64,000 nt of DNA from Geotalea sp. SG265 (GTDB lineage Bacteria > Desulfobacterota > Desulfuromonadia > Geobacterales > Geobacteraceae): positions 372,001 to 436,000 of the forward strand of contig NZ_JAKZFT010000001.1 of NCBI RefSeq assembly GCF_022808985.1. The letters are read 5' to 3'. Each line of letters starts with the position of its first letter. The first letter of the stretch is position 1. Both the position numbers and the translations under genes were made by a program. Under the pieces are notes generated by a model. The model was not told the origin of the DNA, made no database searches, and worked only from the letters and a program-made list of their open reading frames with translations. Shown one piece after another: positions 1 through 9,289 of this stretch.

Positions 1-6
1 TCATAC

Positions 7-648
7 ATGGCCAGAATACTCGTTATAGAGGACAGCAAGGTTGCCCAGGCCCAACTGGCCGATATACTTGCAGACCGTTACTCCCTGGATTTCAGTGACA
101 ATGGGGCGCACGGCATGAGCACCGCCAAGGAAACCCCGCCGGACCTCATTCTCCTGGATGTCCATCTCCCGACAATCGATGGCTACGAAGTGTGCCGGAG
201 GCTCAAGTCCATTGAACGGACCAGAGACATCCCAGTCATTTTCATCACTGCCATGGACACCGAGCGTGAAAAGGTCAAGGGATTCGAAGCCGGTGCCGTG
301 GATTATATCGTCAAACCGTTCTACCCTCAGGAGCTCCTGGCAAGGGTCAAGTCCCACCTGGCTGCCCAAAGCCTCGCCAGACAGTCCCTGGAACTGGAAA
401 AGCTGAAACTGTTCAAGGAAATGGCCATTGCCCTGAGTCACGAAATTAACAACCCCCTGACTGCTGTCTACGGCTCCCTCTACACACTGGAAAAGGAAAA
501 TGGGGAGCAGGGGGCAGCAGCTCTGCAGCAGATCCGGCAGGAGATGGGAAAGATCAGGGAGATTGTGGCAAAACTTGCCAACACCACCCGTATTGCACAA
601 ACTGAGTATGTGGGAGATGAAATGATGATTGACCTGCATAGGCTTTAG
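7..648 (+). CDS. Response regulator with C-terminal histidine-kinase dimerisation domain, no ATPase domain
   Basis: A 213-residue protein. Residues 1-120 form a CheY-like receiver: the acidic pair after ILVIED, the phospho-acceptor Asp in LILLDVHLP, a Thr in FITAMD and the Lys in IVKPFYP are all present. A linker helix follows, then near residues 140-185 a DHp segment with a kinase H-box (ALSHEINNPL). The protein stops there, with no N, G1 or G2 boxes of a catalytic ATPase domain. It cannot phosphorylate itself by the usual route, so it may relay phosphate, accept it from a partner kinase, or dimerise with one. The ATG at 7 gives a standard receiver N-terminus; its ribosome site lies outside the window. 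The promoter at 677-704 separates it from the next gene. Confidence 0.85.
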   Translation: MARILVIEDSKVAQAQLADILADRYSLDFSDNGAHGMSTAKETPPDLILLDVHLPTIDGYEVCRRLKSIERTRDIPVIFITAMDTEREKVKGFEAGAVDYIVKPFYPQELLARVKSHLAAQSLARQSLELEKLKLFKEMAIALSHEINNPLTAVYGSLYTLEKENGEQGAAALQQIRQEMGKIREIVAKLANTTRIAQTEYVGDEMMIDLHRL

Positions 649-676
649 CCGGCAAAACCGGATCCCAGAGTCTCAA

Positions 677-704
677 TTGCCATGGGCAAAGGTTTAGCTA
701 TAAT
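677..704 (+). promoter_or_regulatory. Sigma-70 promoter for the BON lipoprotein gene
   Basis: TTGCCA at 677-682 and TATAAT at 699-704 are separated by 16 bases. The predicted start of transcription is about 20 bases before the GGGGAGG ribosome site of the gene starting at 733. Confidence 0.7.
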
Positions 705-732
705 TAATGTAAAAACGACAGGGGAGGCTGTT

Positions 733-1038
733 ATGCATCTGATCACAAGATCCATACTCACCTTCGGCTTGCTTTTGATGCTGGGTGGTTGCGCGGCGCA
801 CCAGAAAAGTGAATCATCAGGACAATACCTGGATGATTCCGTCATCACGACGAAGGTCAAATCGGCAATCCTTGGCGATCCGGCGCTAAAGGTGATGCAG
901 ATCGCGGTCGAGACTTACCAGGGAAAGGTTCAGCTTAGTGGCTTCGTCGACTCTCCCCAGAGCGCCCAACGGGCCGGCCAGGTTGCCGGAAGTGTGGCAG
1001 GTGTCAGAGAAGTCCAGAACAATCTGATCGTCAAATAG
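733..1038 (+). CDS. BON-domain lipoprotein
   Basis: A 101-residue exported lipoprotein. The ATG at 733 is chosen because GGGGAGG lies 6 bases upstream and it begins a clean lipoprotein signal: a hydrophobic stretch (ILTFGLLLMLGGCAA) with lipobox LGGC. An in-frame ATG at 682 would lie over the -35 box. The mature part is one BON domain (about residues 35-100), with the pattern DDSVITTKVKSAIL followed by VKLSG-type strands. BON domains, as in OsmY and DolP, bind phospholipid at the envelope. It stands alone between its own promoter and terminator. The exact role is unknown. Confidence 0.85.
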   Translation: MHLITRSILTFGLLLMLGGCAAHQKSESSGQYLDDSVITTKVKSAILGDPALKVMQIAVETYQGKVQLSGFVDSPQSAQRAGQVAGSVAGVREVQNNLIVK

Positions 1039-1060
1039 CAGCACGTCAGTTCAAGTCGAC

Positions 1061-1100
1061 AAAAAAGATGGCAGGCGATCTTCGAAAGCCTGCCATTTTT
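1061..1100 (+). terminator. Rho-independent terminator of the BON lipoprotein gene
   Basis: A perfect 9-base stem, ATGGCAGGC (1068-1076) with GCCTGCCAT (1088-1096), runs straight into a T tract ending at 1100. Confidence 0.85.
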
Positions 1101-1159
1101 CAACATGCATAGGTAATAAACCATTTCTCACCCGAGGGATACCGACCCCACATAACCAC

Positions 1160-1777
1160 CTAATAGCGGAAGCCGAGATCGGCCGTTGCGGTAAAACCAT
1201 CCAGCTTTCTCACATCCGTAGTACCCCATGAAGGCTCCGTCCAGATATATCGCCCTTCGAAGCCGAAAAACGCTGCGTCGGTAACATTGAAATTGATCCC
1301 TGCCCCGGCATGGAGACCAAAGATCGCCTTGATATTCTTATTGGGGAGGTCGCCTCCCCGGTACAGTTTTGAAAAGTAGCCGCCGACGCCAAATTCGCCA
1401 TAGGGTTCCAGGGGACCCAGGGGAAGGAGGACTTTTGCGGTGACGACCACAGGCACTGCACGAAGCTTGGCATCGGCGCCTGCCACTTCTTCAGCTGTTC
1501 CCCTGCTTTCAAAATAACCCGCCCCCAGTTCCATGGCCAAGGCCGGCAAAAAGTAATGCCCCACTGCCAGTTCACCATTGAAGCCGATCTTGCTGTCCAG
1601 GCGATGGGTGGTGCTGCTACCCACCGCCGCCTGCAAGTCGAACTTGTCGGTGGGAGAATAAATACCGCCTTTGATCGCGAAGTAATTGGCTGGCTTATCC
1701 CCCCCATCCGCCGCCTGTGACGAGTTAACGCTAAGAAGAAATGCAATGAGCAGGGACAACAGGACTATTTTTTTCAT
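1160..1777 (-). CDS. Outer-membrane beta-barrel protein (OmpW/opacity-like)
   Basis: A 205-residue protein with a signal peptide (cleavage near NSSQA/ADG). It then has alternating amphipathic strands and ends in Tyr, the usual C-terminal aromatic signal for outer-membrane assembly. Glycine-rich strand pairs (GINFNVTDAAFFGFEGRYIW and others) fit a small eight-stranded barrel. The ATG at 1777 has a GGAGG ribosome site 5 bases upstream. It is downstream of, and on the same strand as, the sensor kinase at 1839-3404, with about 60 bases between. Function beyond a small barrel cannot be told. Confidence 0.8.
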   Translation of the reverse strand: MKKIVLLSLLIAFLLSVNSSQAADGGDKPANYFAIKGGIYSPTDKFDLQAAVGSSTTHRLDSKIGFNGELAVGHYFLPALAMELGAGYFESRGTAEEVAGADAKLRAVPVVVTAKVLLPLGPLEPYGEFGVGGYFSKLYRGGDLPNKNIKAIFGLHAGAGINFNVTDAAFFGFEGRYIWTEPSWGTTDVRKLDGFTATADLGFRY

Positions 1778-1838
1778 TTATTCCTCCTTGCAAAATTTGT
1801 ATTGTTTTCTGCAGAACCGTAGGGCCTTTCCACCGAAT

Positions 1839-3404
1839 TTATGTCTGCGCCATGGCGACCTCCTTTTTCATCTCTGTATTTAAAACCTCATGCTGAAGCT
1901 GGTCATCCAGGGTAAAGTAAAAAGTTGCCCCCTTTCCTGCCTCACCTTCACCGACAATCCAGCCCCCGTGGCTCTGGATTATGCGTTTGACGGTGGCAAG
2001 CCCGATGCCGAACCCTTCGAATTCCTCCGTGTCTCCCAGCCGCTGAAAGACATTGAAGAGCTTCTCCGCGTTGGACATGTCGAAGCCGGCGCCGTTATCC
2101 CGAACATAGCAGGCCCGCTTGCCGCCATGGTCGGTGACACCGAATTCGATATGCGCGCGCTCCTTCTTGCTCGTGTATTTCCACGCATTGCCGAACAGGT
2201 TCTCCATAACCACCTGCAGCAGACTCATATCTCCGTAAACGACGACACCGTCTGCTATTTTAAAGGTCACCCTCCGTTGCGGCTCCATCAACTTGAGTTC
2301 CGCGGCCACCGCCCTTGCCGTCTCGGAGAGATTGACCCTTTCACGGTGCAATTCCGATCTGGAGACAAGGGAAAGATTGAGCAGGCTGTCGATGAGCTTG
2401 TTCATGCGCAGCACGCCATTGTTTATTTCCTGCAGGTAGCCCAGATACTGGGAGTCCAGAATGTCGCGACAGAGCTCCATCAGCAGCTGACAATACCCGT
2501 TTATATTGGTCAGCGGAGCACGGAGGTCATGGGAAACGGTGTAGTTGAATGCCTCCAGCTGGCTGTTGGCAGCCTCCAGCTCCGCCGCCCTGGCTTCCAG
2601 GTAGGTATCGAGGATCTTGACCTGCCCTTCCGCCCTTTTGCGGTCGGTAATATTGCGCATGTTGCACTGGATCACCTTCCGGTCGTCCACAGCATAGACG
2701 TTACTGATGAACTCCACGTCGATCTGCTGCCCATCGCGGGTTATCAGGGGCATGTCGTCATAGCGGATGTAGCCTTTTTTCTCCAGCTCGTTAAAGGCCC
2801 TCTTGCTGGCGAAGGTATCGGCGAAGATATCGGTCTTCCACAACTTCTTGCCGATCAACTCTGTGCTGGAACAGCCGAGCATCTCCAGGAGAGATGGATT
2901 GACATCGGTAATCTTGCCGGTTTCCGCGTCCAGGATCAAAATCCCGTCCTTGGCCGTTTCAAACAGGCGTCGGTAGCGGATTTCCGAAGCAGCCAGCGCC
3001 GACTCCATGCGCCTGCGCATGCGGTTCGCCTCAACTTCCCGCAATTCACGCTCTATTGCCGGAACGATACGAGCCAGCTCACGTTTCTGGATATAATCCT
3101 GCGCCCCCCCCTTCATCAGTGAGACGGCGAGATTCAGGTCGATCTCTCCGGAGACGATGACGAACGGCAATTCGGGATGCATCTCCTTGGCCAGGGCAAG
3201 GGCCTCGGGTGCGCTGAAACAGGGCATGGCGTGGTCCGAGACGATCAGATCCCACTGCTCCATTTCCAGAGCAGTACGCATCGCCTCCAAAGTGTCCACC
3301 AGTTGACAGGTAACCGCGTAACCGCCAAGCTTGAGAGTATGCAGCATCAATTCCGCATCTTCCCGCGAATCGTCCACAATCAAAAGCCGTAAAGCTTTAT
3401 CCAT
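1839..3404 (-). CDS. Hybrid sensor kinase with N-terminal receiver (REC-PAS-HisKA-HATPase)
   Basis: A 521-residue soluble two-component protein. Domains in order: receiver 5-120 (LLIVDDSRED, Asp in LIVSDHAMP, VSGE); short helix; PAS about 145-260; DHp about 285-350 with H-box YTVSHDLRAPL; ATPase domain about 390-510 with N box (ENLFGNAWKY), G1 (DNGAGFDM) and G2 (GFGIGLATVKRII). All catalytic boxes are present. The N-terminal receiver suggests it is itself a target of another kinase. No membrane segment is seen, so it senses a cytoplasmic signal or phosphorylation state. The ATG at 3404 has GAGGA 5 bases upstream. The ligand is unknown. Confidence 0.9.
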   Translation of the reverse strand: MDKALRLLIVDDSREDAELMLHTLKLGGYAVTCQLVDTLEAMRTALEMEQWDLIVSDHAMPCFSAPEALALAKEMHPELPFVIVSGEIDLNLAVSLMKGGAQDYIQKRELARIVPAIERELREVEANRMRRRMESALAASEIRYRRLFETAKDGILILDAETGKITDVNPSLLEMLGCSSTELIGKKLWKTDIFADTFASKRAFNELEKKGYIRYDDMPLITRDGQQIDVEFISNVYAVDDRKVIQCNMRNITDRKRAEGQVKILDTYLEARAAELEAANSQLEAFNYTVSHDLRAPLTNINGYCQLLMELCRDILDSQYLGYLQEINNGVLRMNKLIDSLLNLSLVSRSELHRERVNLSETARAVAAELKLMEPQRRVTFKIADGVVVYGDMSLLQVVMENLFGNAWKYTSKKERAHIEFGVTDHGGKRACYVRDNGAGFDMSNAEKLFNVFQRLGDTEEFEGFGIGLATVKRIIQSHGGWIVGEGEAGKGATFYFTLDDQLQHEVLNTEMKKEVAMAQT

Positions 3405-3798
3405 ACATTCCTCAGGATGGTGAATCTATTTGTTTATCGCTCGATTGGGAATTGCAACGGCAGGCATAGCTGCAGATCCTGCGGATGGGTAGGAACGAAC
3501 CGGTGGGCAGCATCAGGACAAGCAGCCGAATTTCCGCATAGAATCTTTCCCTGCAGGTTTTGGGTTTTAACGAGGGTTTTCAGAGAAAAAAAGAGCCGGG
3601 TGCCCGAAGGAGGAGCAGCGCCCCGGCCAAAGCATCAAATGCACTTTCTCTTTTTTCTCATGTTCGATTCCACCAGATATCGTTGAAGATGCCTGAAACA
3701 GGCTCCCTGTCGCCTGCAAAATGTAAGCTTATTTTAATCTAACCATCATCAATGTCAACAGTTTTAATTTATTTTTTATATTTAACTTATATTAATTT
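3405..3798. other. Intergenic region, 394 bases, no convincing gene
   Basis: Short open frames here lack a ribosome site, recognisable motifs and consistent codon use. A GC-rich inverted repeat (GCCGGG near 3596 with CCCGGC near 3626) may fold as a hairpin. The stretch from about 3740 to 3800 is very AT-rich. No riboswitch consensus was recognised. Confidence 0.5.
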
Positions 3799-5292
3799 TT
3801 ATAGCGGCTGTTCCCCGATCCGTTCAGTTATTTTCCTGAAATGAAAGCCATAGATGGCATAGGTGATGGCCAATGGGAATACCCGCGGCCGGCGAATGAG
3901 TGACCAGAAGAAGAGTTTCCAGTACTGGACCCGCTCCTTTCCGAGGACTCCAAGAAAGAAAATGGACTTCCAGAGAGCGGCCATATATCCCCTCTGCACG
4001 GTAAACCGCCCCCCGGGCATCGGACGGTATTCCCTGAGAAGCGTCATCACCCGCTCGTAATAGTTGTCCGGAGCGTAGATGTGATCCAGCAATTCCCGGT
4101 AGCCCCTGATGAGAGCCGACCGCTCCATGCGCGGCACGAAATTGAGGGACACCGCCATGTTGTTGCCGTTGGCATCACCGATCAGCCTGCCCTCCTGATG
4201 AAGACGATTGTAGAGCTTGGTTCCGCGGAGGGCGGTGAGAATGCCGACCATGGCGGTGGCAATGCCGCTCTCTTGGATAAATCTGATCTGGCTGTCGAAT
4301 ACGGAAGGGGGGTCGCTGTCGAAACCGACGATAAAGCCGCCATGCACCTGCAGTCCCGCCTGCTGTATTCGTTTAACCGAAGCAAGAAGATCCCGGTTCT
4401 TGTTCTGCACCTTCCCTATTTCCGTCAGTACTTCCCCATGGGTTGTTTCGATGCCGATGAAAACCTCCTGAAACCCCGCCTCAACCATCATCTGCATCAA
4501 GACGTCATCATCGGCCAGGTCTATGGAAGCTTCAGTATAAAAATAAAACGGATAGCCCCGGCGCTCCATCCACGCCCTTATGGCCGGAAGGATATGCGTT
4601 TTCAGTTTTTGCTTGTCTCCGATAAAATTATCGTCCACAAAGAAGATCGAACCGCGCCAGCCTCGCATGTAAAGGCTTTCCAGCTCCTGCAGCAACTGGG
4701 AGACATGCTTCGTCCGAGGTTTGCGTCCAAATAAGCCGGTAATGTCGCAGAATTCGCAGTCGAAGGGACAGCCCCGGGAGTACTGGATGTTCATGCCCGC
4801 ATATTTTCGCAGGTCTGCCAGCGCCCAGAGGGGAACGGGGGTGGCGGATAGGTCCGCGCGGCGCTCGTCCCGATACAGGTGTCCCGGCACGCCCCGTTCC
4901 AGATCGTCGAGAAACAACGGCAGGGTTACCTCCGCCTCTCCCAGCACCAGGTGATCCACCTCCGGAAACTCATCGTGGAAGGCGATGAAGAGTGGCCCCC
5001 CGGCGACAGTTTTCACCCCGAGAGCACGGCAACGCCCGATCACAGCCTCCGCAGATGAGCGCTGGATGGTCATGGCGCTGATAAAGACGTAGTCGGCCCA
5101 CTGGATATCGGCGTCGGTCAACTGGGTAACGTTCAAATCCACCAACCTCTTTTTCCATGCGGCCGGGAGCATGGCTGCAACCGTCAGCAGCCCCAAGGGA
5201 GGAAAACTGGCCTTTCTGCCGATGAACTTCAGGGCATGACGGAAACTCCAGAAAGTATCGGGATAATGGGGATAGACCAGCAAAATTTTCAT
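3799..5292 (-). CDS. B12-binding-domain radical SAM protein (DUF4070 type)
   Basis: A 497-residue enzyme. Residues 1-140 resemble a cobalamin-binding fold (MKILLVYPHYPDTFWSF, SFPPLGLLTVAAMLP). The radical SAM core has the 4Fe-4S motif CPFDCEFCDI (CxxxCxxC). The C-terminal third fits the DUF4070 region found with this subclass, which includes hopanoid methylases such as HpnP and many uncharacterised enzymes. No hopanoid genes are nearby, so the substrate is not assigned. The start at 5292 is preferred over 5304 because GGAG sits 7 bases upstream. It is a single gene, divergent from the DUF3793 gene. Confidence 0.85.
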   Translation of the reverse strand: MKILLVYPHYPDTFWSFRHALKFIGRKASFPPLGLLTVAAMLPAAWKKRLVDLNVTQLTDADIQWADYVFISAMTIQRSSAEAVIGRCRALGVKTVAGGPLFIAFHDEFPEVDHLVLGEAEVTLPLFLDDLERGVPGHLYRDERRADLSATPVPLWALADLRKYAGMNIQYSRGCPFDCEFCDITGLFGRKPRTKHVSQLLQELESLYMRGWRGSIFFVDDNFIGDKQKLKTHILPAIRAWMERRGYPFYFYTEASIDLADDDVLMQMMVEAGFQEVFIGIETTHGEVLTEIGKVQNKNRDLLASVKRIQQAGLQVHGGFIVGFDSDPPSVFDSQIRFIQESGIATAMVGILTALRGTKLYNRLHQEGRLIGDANGNNMAVSLNFVPRMERSALIRGYRELLDHIYAPDNYYERVMTLLREYRPMPGGRFTVQRGYMAALWKSIFFLGVLGKERVQYWKLFFWSLIRRPRVFPLAITYAIYGFHFRKITERIGEQPL

Positions 5293-5439
5293 GGCAGGCT
5301 CCATTCGTTAAAAATTAGTTATCTACAATTTTAAGTGCTTGAAGGATTGCTGTTGTAATTGTTTGGTAAAAATAAATGAGAAGCAGAAAATGCGGCTCGG
5401 CAGGAGGGATTTGAAAAAAATGCACATGCTGAAAAGATA

Positions 5440-5468
5440 TTGACATTTATTTTCATTTTCACTAGATT
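5440..5468 (+). promoter_or_regulatory. Sigma-70 promoter for the DUF3793 gene
   Basis: TTGACA at 5440-5445 and TAGATT at 5463-5468 are 17 bases apart. The AT-rich surroundings and a position about 45 bases before the GTG start at 5513 fit a promoter. Confidence 0.65.
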
Positions 5469-5512
5469 CTATTCTATCCATTGCTTGTCTTCAGACGCTT
5501 TTAGGGGAAAAT

Positions 5513-6313
5513 GTGGAACAATTTCAACTTGGTCATTTTCGGGAATCCGTCGGCAGAGATGACAATTTTGCCGGCAAGAAAGAGAAACGGCGGGCGGTCT
5601 GGAGAGATATTTCGTGGCGCTTCAATGAACCGCGGGAGTGCCTCGCTTCTTTTCTGGCACTGGAATCAGCAGAGGTACTGGCAGGGGTCAAGCCGGCAAA
5701 CCTCTTTTCCATTCCGAATCGCACTTTTCCATGCGGCAGGAACCTCTACGAGCTGTGGAAGAGTTGGGGGGAAAGCATCATTGCTGCATCTCCTCTTGAG
5801 GCCTATGAGCTGAGAGACCGGGGAGAGGCGATGCTCCTCCTTCTGTTTCACCCCCATGTCCTCGCAAGGCTCCTGGACAAACCAGCGATCGGTGTCATCC
5901 TGGCCAGGGCAGGCCATGAGGAGAGCTCGCCCCTCCCCCAGGTGCTGAAGCGACTGGCCGAAAACCTTGCCGCAGGCACATTTCCACATGAGATCGGCGT
6001 CCTTCTCGGCTATCCGCTGAAGGACGTGGTAGGCTTCATGGGACTTGCGCCACTCCCCTACACCTGTCAGGGGCCATGGAAGATCTATGGGGAAGCGAAA
6101 GAAAGCCTCTGTCTTGCCGAGACGTTTCGCTGCTGCCGAAGACGGATGGCTGAGGGTCTGGCAGGTTGCACATCCCCATTTCAATGTCTGGCAGGCAACC
6201 CCTTCAGCAACGGCCGATTTCCTTTCGAATCGCTCGAAAAAACGGTCGGTCCTGCCACGGCTCAGGCAGCTAAAGTATTTCATCAAAGGGCACGATACGA
6301 AGAGCAGATGTAA
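5513..6313 (+). CDS. DUF3793 family protein
   Basis: A 266-residue soluble protein of unknown function. The stretch [19 protein letters not shown] (about residues 158-176) is the signature I associate with DUF3793. A cysteine near the end of this region ([10 protein letters not shown]) and a cysteine-containing C-terminal half (CRCC-like pairs) could bind a metal, but this is only suggestive. The start is GTG at 5513, with AGGGGA 5 bases upstream; an ATG two bases earlier is in another frame. It is transcribed from its own promoter and followed 53 bases later by an outer-membrane protein gene, so it could share a transcript with that gene. The family role is not known to me. Confidence 0.75.
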   Translation: MEQFQLGHFRESVGRDDNFAGKKEKRRAVWRDISWRFNEPRECLASFLALESAEVLAGVKPANLFSIPNRTFPCGRNLYELWKSWGESIIAASPLEAYELRDRGEAMLLLLFHPHVLARLLDKPAIGVILARAGHEESSPLPQVLKRLAENLAAGTFPHEIGVLLGYPLKDVVGFMGLAPLPYTCQGPWKIYGEAKESLCLAETFRCCRRRMAEGLAGCTSPFQCLAGNPFSNGRFPFESLEKTVGPATAQAAKVFHQRARYEEQM

Positions 6314-6366
6314 AAAATAAGACTCAGTATCATCTTTCAACACTTTCAAAGCGACAGGGGTAAGAT

Positions 6367-7692
6367 ATGAGATTGCCTGCATTACTATTTTTCGTCACCC
6401 TCCTGGCAGCTGGAAATGCGTTTGGCGCCCCGGATATCCCAGATAGGGAAACCGGCGATGGAGCCGGCCAGCATCAGGAAAAGCAGGAGGAAGTGAAAGA
6501 CCCGCTCCAGTTCGGGCCGCTCAAGGTGGGTCTGGACGCCATGATCAGGGGGGAGTCCACCAATAACTTCAATTTTACCGATTTCGCGTTCACGCCGGAA
6601 AAAAGCGATGGCCGGCTCCTCATCCGAGTCCGTCCCTCGCTGACCTTCACCCCGAACGATTATCTAAACGCGAGGGTTGAGGGGCAATGGTACGCATTCT
6701 ACAACCATACCGACAGCGATACGATGCGTCTATACCAGGGATATGTGGAAGGGAGCATGCCCAATAAAAAGGCGAGCCTCAAGGTAGGGCGGCAGGAACT
6801 GGTTTACGGCAGCTCCTTCATGCTCGGCGCCGACACCTTTTTCGACGGCCTGAGTTTCGATGCGGTCAAACTGCAGGTGAAGCCTGTCGAGCCTCTTACT
6901 GTTGATTTCTTCGCCGGGAAATACGTCAAGGACAACTCCGGCGGCATAACCGGCGAACTGTATGGGATGTACGGCACCTACACCGTGAACGAAGGACTCG
7001 GCGTGGAACTCTACAGCCTGCTTGACACCGGTGGAGCCGGATTGACCCACGAGGGAAAGGATGAGAGAACTGCTTCCGTCGGGGCACGCCTCACAGGGAA
7101 GCTGGGCAAGGCGGTCGCCTTTGAACTTGAGCCGGTCTACCAGTTCGGGCGCCACATCGAAAGCTCATCCCACCAAGATATCAATGCTTTCGGCGGTCAC
7201 GTGGACCTCACCATCGATCCGGCCATCGGCAGTTACCCCACAAAAGCATTGGTCAGCTATGCCTTCGGCTCCGGTGACAGCGACCCTGCGTCCGGAAATT
7301 TCACCGAATTCCACAACCCGAACAACGACACCCCTCTGATCGGCGATACAAGCGTCATCGGTGACCTCTCTGGTGTGAACGCCGTCGATTTGTCCGGCAA
7401 CGAAGTTCGTGCCAGCGGTCTTCACGTGATCACCGCAGGCGGAGGTATTGATTTGACCGACAGGTTCAATGTCTCCCTCGACGGCCATTACTTCAGGGCG
7501 GTCCTGCCCCCTGCCGGGATCAGCAAGGATGTGGGTTTCGAAACCAATCTCATTCTAACCTACAAGCTCACCAAGCAGGTATCCCTCCTGGCAAGCGCCA
7601 ACCGTTTCTTCACCGGCAGGTTCTTCAAGGATGTCACCGGCAGCGGCAAGGACATCAATTACGGTTATTTGCAGGTGCAGGCGACTTTCTGA
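6367..7692 (+). CDS. Outer-membrane porin of the alginate-export (AlgE-like) type
   Basis: A 441-residue exported protein. A signal peptide (LLFFVTLLAAGNAFGA) is followed by a charged linker rich in Gln and Glu. About 380 residues of alternating beta-strands follow, with the family features DYLNARVEGQWYAF and KVGRQELVYGS, and the protein ends in Phe. This length and the LKVGRQEL strand match alginate-export-like porins (pfam13372 type), many of which have nothing to do with alginate. A single gene on the plus strand, possibly read together with the DUF3793 gene. Substrate unknown. Confidence 0.8.
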   Translation: MRLPALLFFVTLLAAGNAFGAPDIPDRETGDGAGQHQEKQEEVKDPLQFGPLKVGLDAMIRGESTNNFNFTDFAFTPEKSDGRLLIRVRPSLTFTPNDYLNARVEGQWYAFYNHTDSDTMRLYQGYVEGSMPNKKASLKVGRQELVYGSSFMLGADTFFDGLSFDAVKLQVKPVEPLTVDFFAGKYVKDNSGGITGELYGMYGTYTVNEGLGVELYSLLDTGGAGLTHEGKDERTASVGARLTGKLGKAVAFELEPVYQFGRHIESSSHQDINAFGGHVDLTIDPAIGSYPTKALVSYAFGSGDSDPASGNFTEFHNPNNDTPLIGDTSVIGDLSGVNAVDLSGNEVRASGLHVITAGGGIDLTDRFNVSLDGHYFRAVLPPAGISKDVGFETNLILTYKLTKQVSLLASANRFFTGRFFKDVTGSGKDINYGYLQVQATF

Positions 7693-7743
7693 TTCAATAT
7701 CCGAAAGAAACAGGGCGGCTCGGTCACCCGCACGGCAGGTTGC

Positions 7744-9273
7744 TCAGATCGTCTTCCGGTCCAGGCTCCGGTACTGGATCGCTTCCGAAATGTGATTTTC
7801 CCTGATAGTCTCGCTTCCTTCAAGATCGGCAACAGTTCGAGCAACCTTGAGGATGCGGGTGTAGGTGCGGGCGGAAAGACCGAGGCGGTCGGTGACCATC
7901 TCCAGCATCTTTTGCCCGGCAGCATCAGGCTCGCAATACTTCTTGATAAAACGCGGCGTCATTTGGGCGTTGCAGTGCACCTTTGTTCCTTTGAACCGCT
8001 CCAGTTGCCGGTTCCTGGAGAGTTCCACCCGTCCGGCTATGGCCGCTGAACTTTCTCCGTCGCTGCGATCAGCTAGGTCACGGTATTTCACGGCAGGAAC
8101 TTCGATATGGATGTCGATCCTGTCCAGGAGCGGACCGGAAATGCGGGAACGGTAGCGGTGAATCATCACGGGGGTGCAGGAGCACTGGTGGAGAGGATCG
8201 CCAAGATAGCCGCAGGGACAGGGATTCATGGCGGTCACGAGCATGATCCGTGACGGATAGGTGAGGGATGTCAAGGCGCGGGAAATGGTGACCTTACCGT
8301 CCTCAAGGGGCTGGCGCAGCACTTCCAGCACATGTTTCTTGAACTCCGGCAATTCGTCGAGGAAGAGCACGCCGTTATGGGAGAGGCTCACCTCCCCAGG
8401 CTTGGGAGTGTTGCCGCCGCCGATGAGGCCGATGTCGGAAATTGTGTGGTGGGGGCTGCGGAAAGGGCGGCCGGAAACCAGTGCCCGGTCCCGGTCCAGA
8501 AGCCCCATGACGCTGTAGATTTTCGAGGTCTCGATGGCCTCGTTGAAGGACATGGTGGGGAGGATGGAGGGAATGCGCCGGGCAAGCATGGTCTTGCCCG
8601 AGCCTGGCGGGCCAATCATCAGAATGTTATGCCCACCAGCCGCCGCCACTTCCAAGGCGCGCTTGGCGTGTTCCTGCCCCTTCACCTCGGAGAAATCGTC
8701 GCTGTGATCCAGGTTCTGGCGGAACAGCTGCTGGACATCCACCACGCAGGGAATGACTGGGCGCTCGCCGTTGAGAAATTCCACCACCTGCGCCAGCTCG
8801 GAGACTCCGATCACCTCGATCCCCTCGACTACCGCCCCTTCGCGGGCATTTTCCTCTGGGACAATGATGCCGGCAAGCCCGGCGTTTTTTGCCGCCACCG
8901 CCACGGAAAGACAGCCCCGGACCGGCTTGACGCCGCCGTCCAAGGACAGTTCCCCCAGAAGCAGGTATTTCTTCAGGTGATCCGACTTAACTACCCCCGT
9001 TGCGGCCATAATGCCGATGGAGATGGGAAGGTCGAAGGCCGCACCTTCCTTTCTCACGTCGGCGGGGGCAAGGTTGACGGTGATCTTTCGGTTGGGAAAT
9101 TCGTAGCCGGAGTTTTTCAGGGCAGACTTGACCCGGTCCTTGCTCTCCTTCACCGCCCCATCGGGAAGGCCGACGGTGGCGAACTGGGGCAGCCCTTGGG
9201 CGATGTCCACCTCCACATCCACCATGATGGCGTCTATACCCAACAGGGCACTGCTCAATACCTTGGCAAGCAT
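7744..9273 (-). CDS. comM: YifB/ComM-type Mg-chelatase-like AAA+ ATPase
   Basis: A 509-residue protein of the usual family length. The N-terminal third has the ComM S5-like fold ([21 protein letters not shown]). An AAA+ core follows, with Walker A GPPGSGKT, Walker [10 protein letters not shown] and sensor regions. A cysteine cluster, [15 protein letters not shown], matches the zinc-binding insertion of the family. The C-terminal segment is rich in helices. ComM is a helicase that promotes branch migration during natural transformation; the role here is inferred from the family. It lies downstream of trxB across a repeat-rich spacer. Confidence 0.92.
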   Translation of the reverse strand: MLAKVLSSALLGIDAIMVDVEVDIAQGLPQFATVGLPDGAVKESKDRVKSALKNSGYEFPNRKITVNLAPADVRKEGAAFDLPISIGIMAATGVVKSDHLKKYLLLGELSLDGGVKPVRGCLSVAVAAKNAGLAGIIVPEENAREGAVVEGIEVIGVSELAQVVEFLNGERPVIPCVVDVQQLFRQNLDHSDDFSEVKGQEHAKRALEVAAAGGHNILMIGPPGSGKTMLARRIPSILPTMSFNEAIETSKIYSVMGLLDRDRALVSGRPFRSPHHTISDIGLIGGGNTPKPGEVSLSHNGVLFLDELPEFKKHVLEVLRQPLEDGKVTISRALTSLTYPSRIMLVTAMNPCPCGYLGDPLHQCSCTPVMIHRYRSRISGPLLDRIDIHIEVPAVKYRDLADRSDGESSAAIAGRVELSRNRQLERFKGTKVHCNAQMTPRFIKKYCEPDAAGQKMLEMVTDRLGLSARTYTRILKVARTVADLEGSETIRENHISEAIQYRSLDRKTI

Positions 9274-9289
9274 GGAACCTCCATCTTTC

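Noticed and set aside
1890-3122. 410-codon plus-strand frame over the sensor kinase
   Set aside because: It is antisense to clear REC, PAS, DHp and ATPase domains and has no start signal.
3560-3640. Possible riboswitch (GEMM-like) in the gap near 3600
   Set aside because: A GC-rich hairpin is present but the conserved GEMM sequence blocks are absent.
3417-3742. Short plus-strand frames in the 394-base gap
   Set aside because: They lack ribosome sites and any recognisable domain, and one crosses the GC-rich hairpin.
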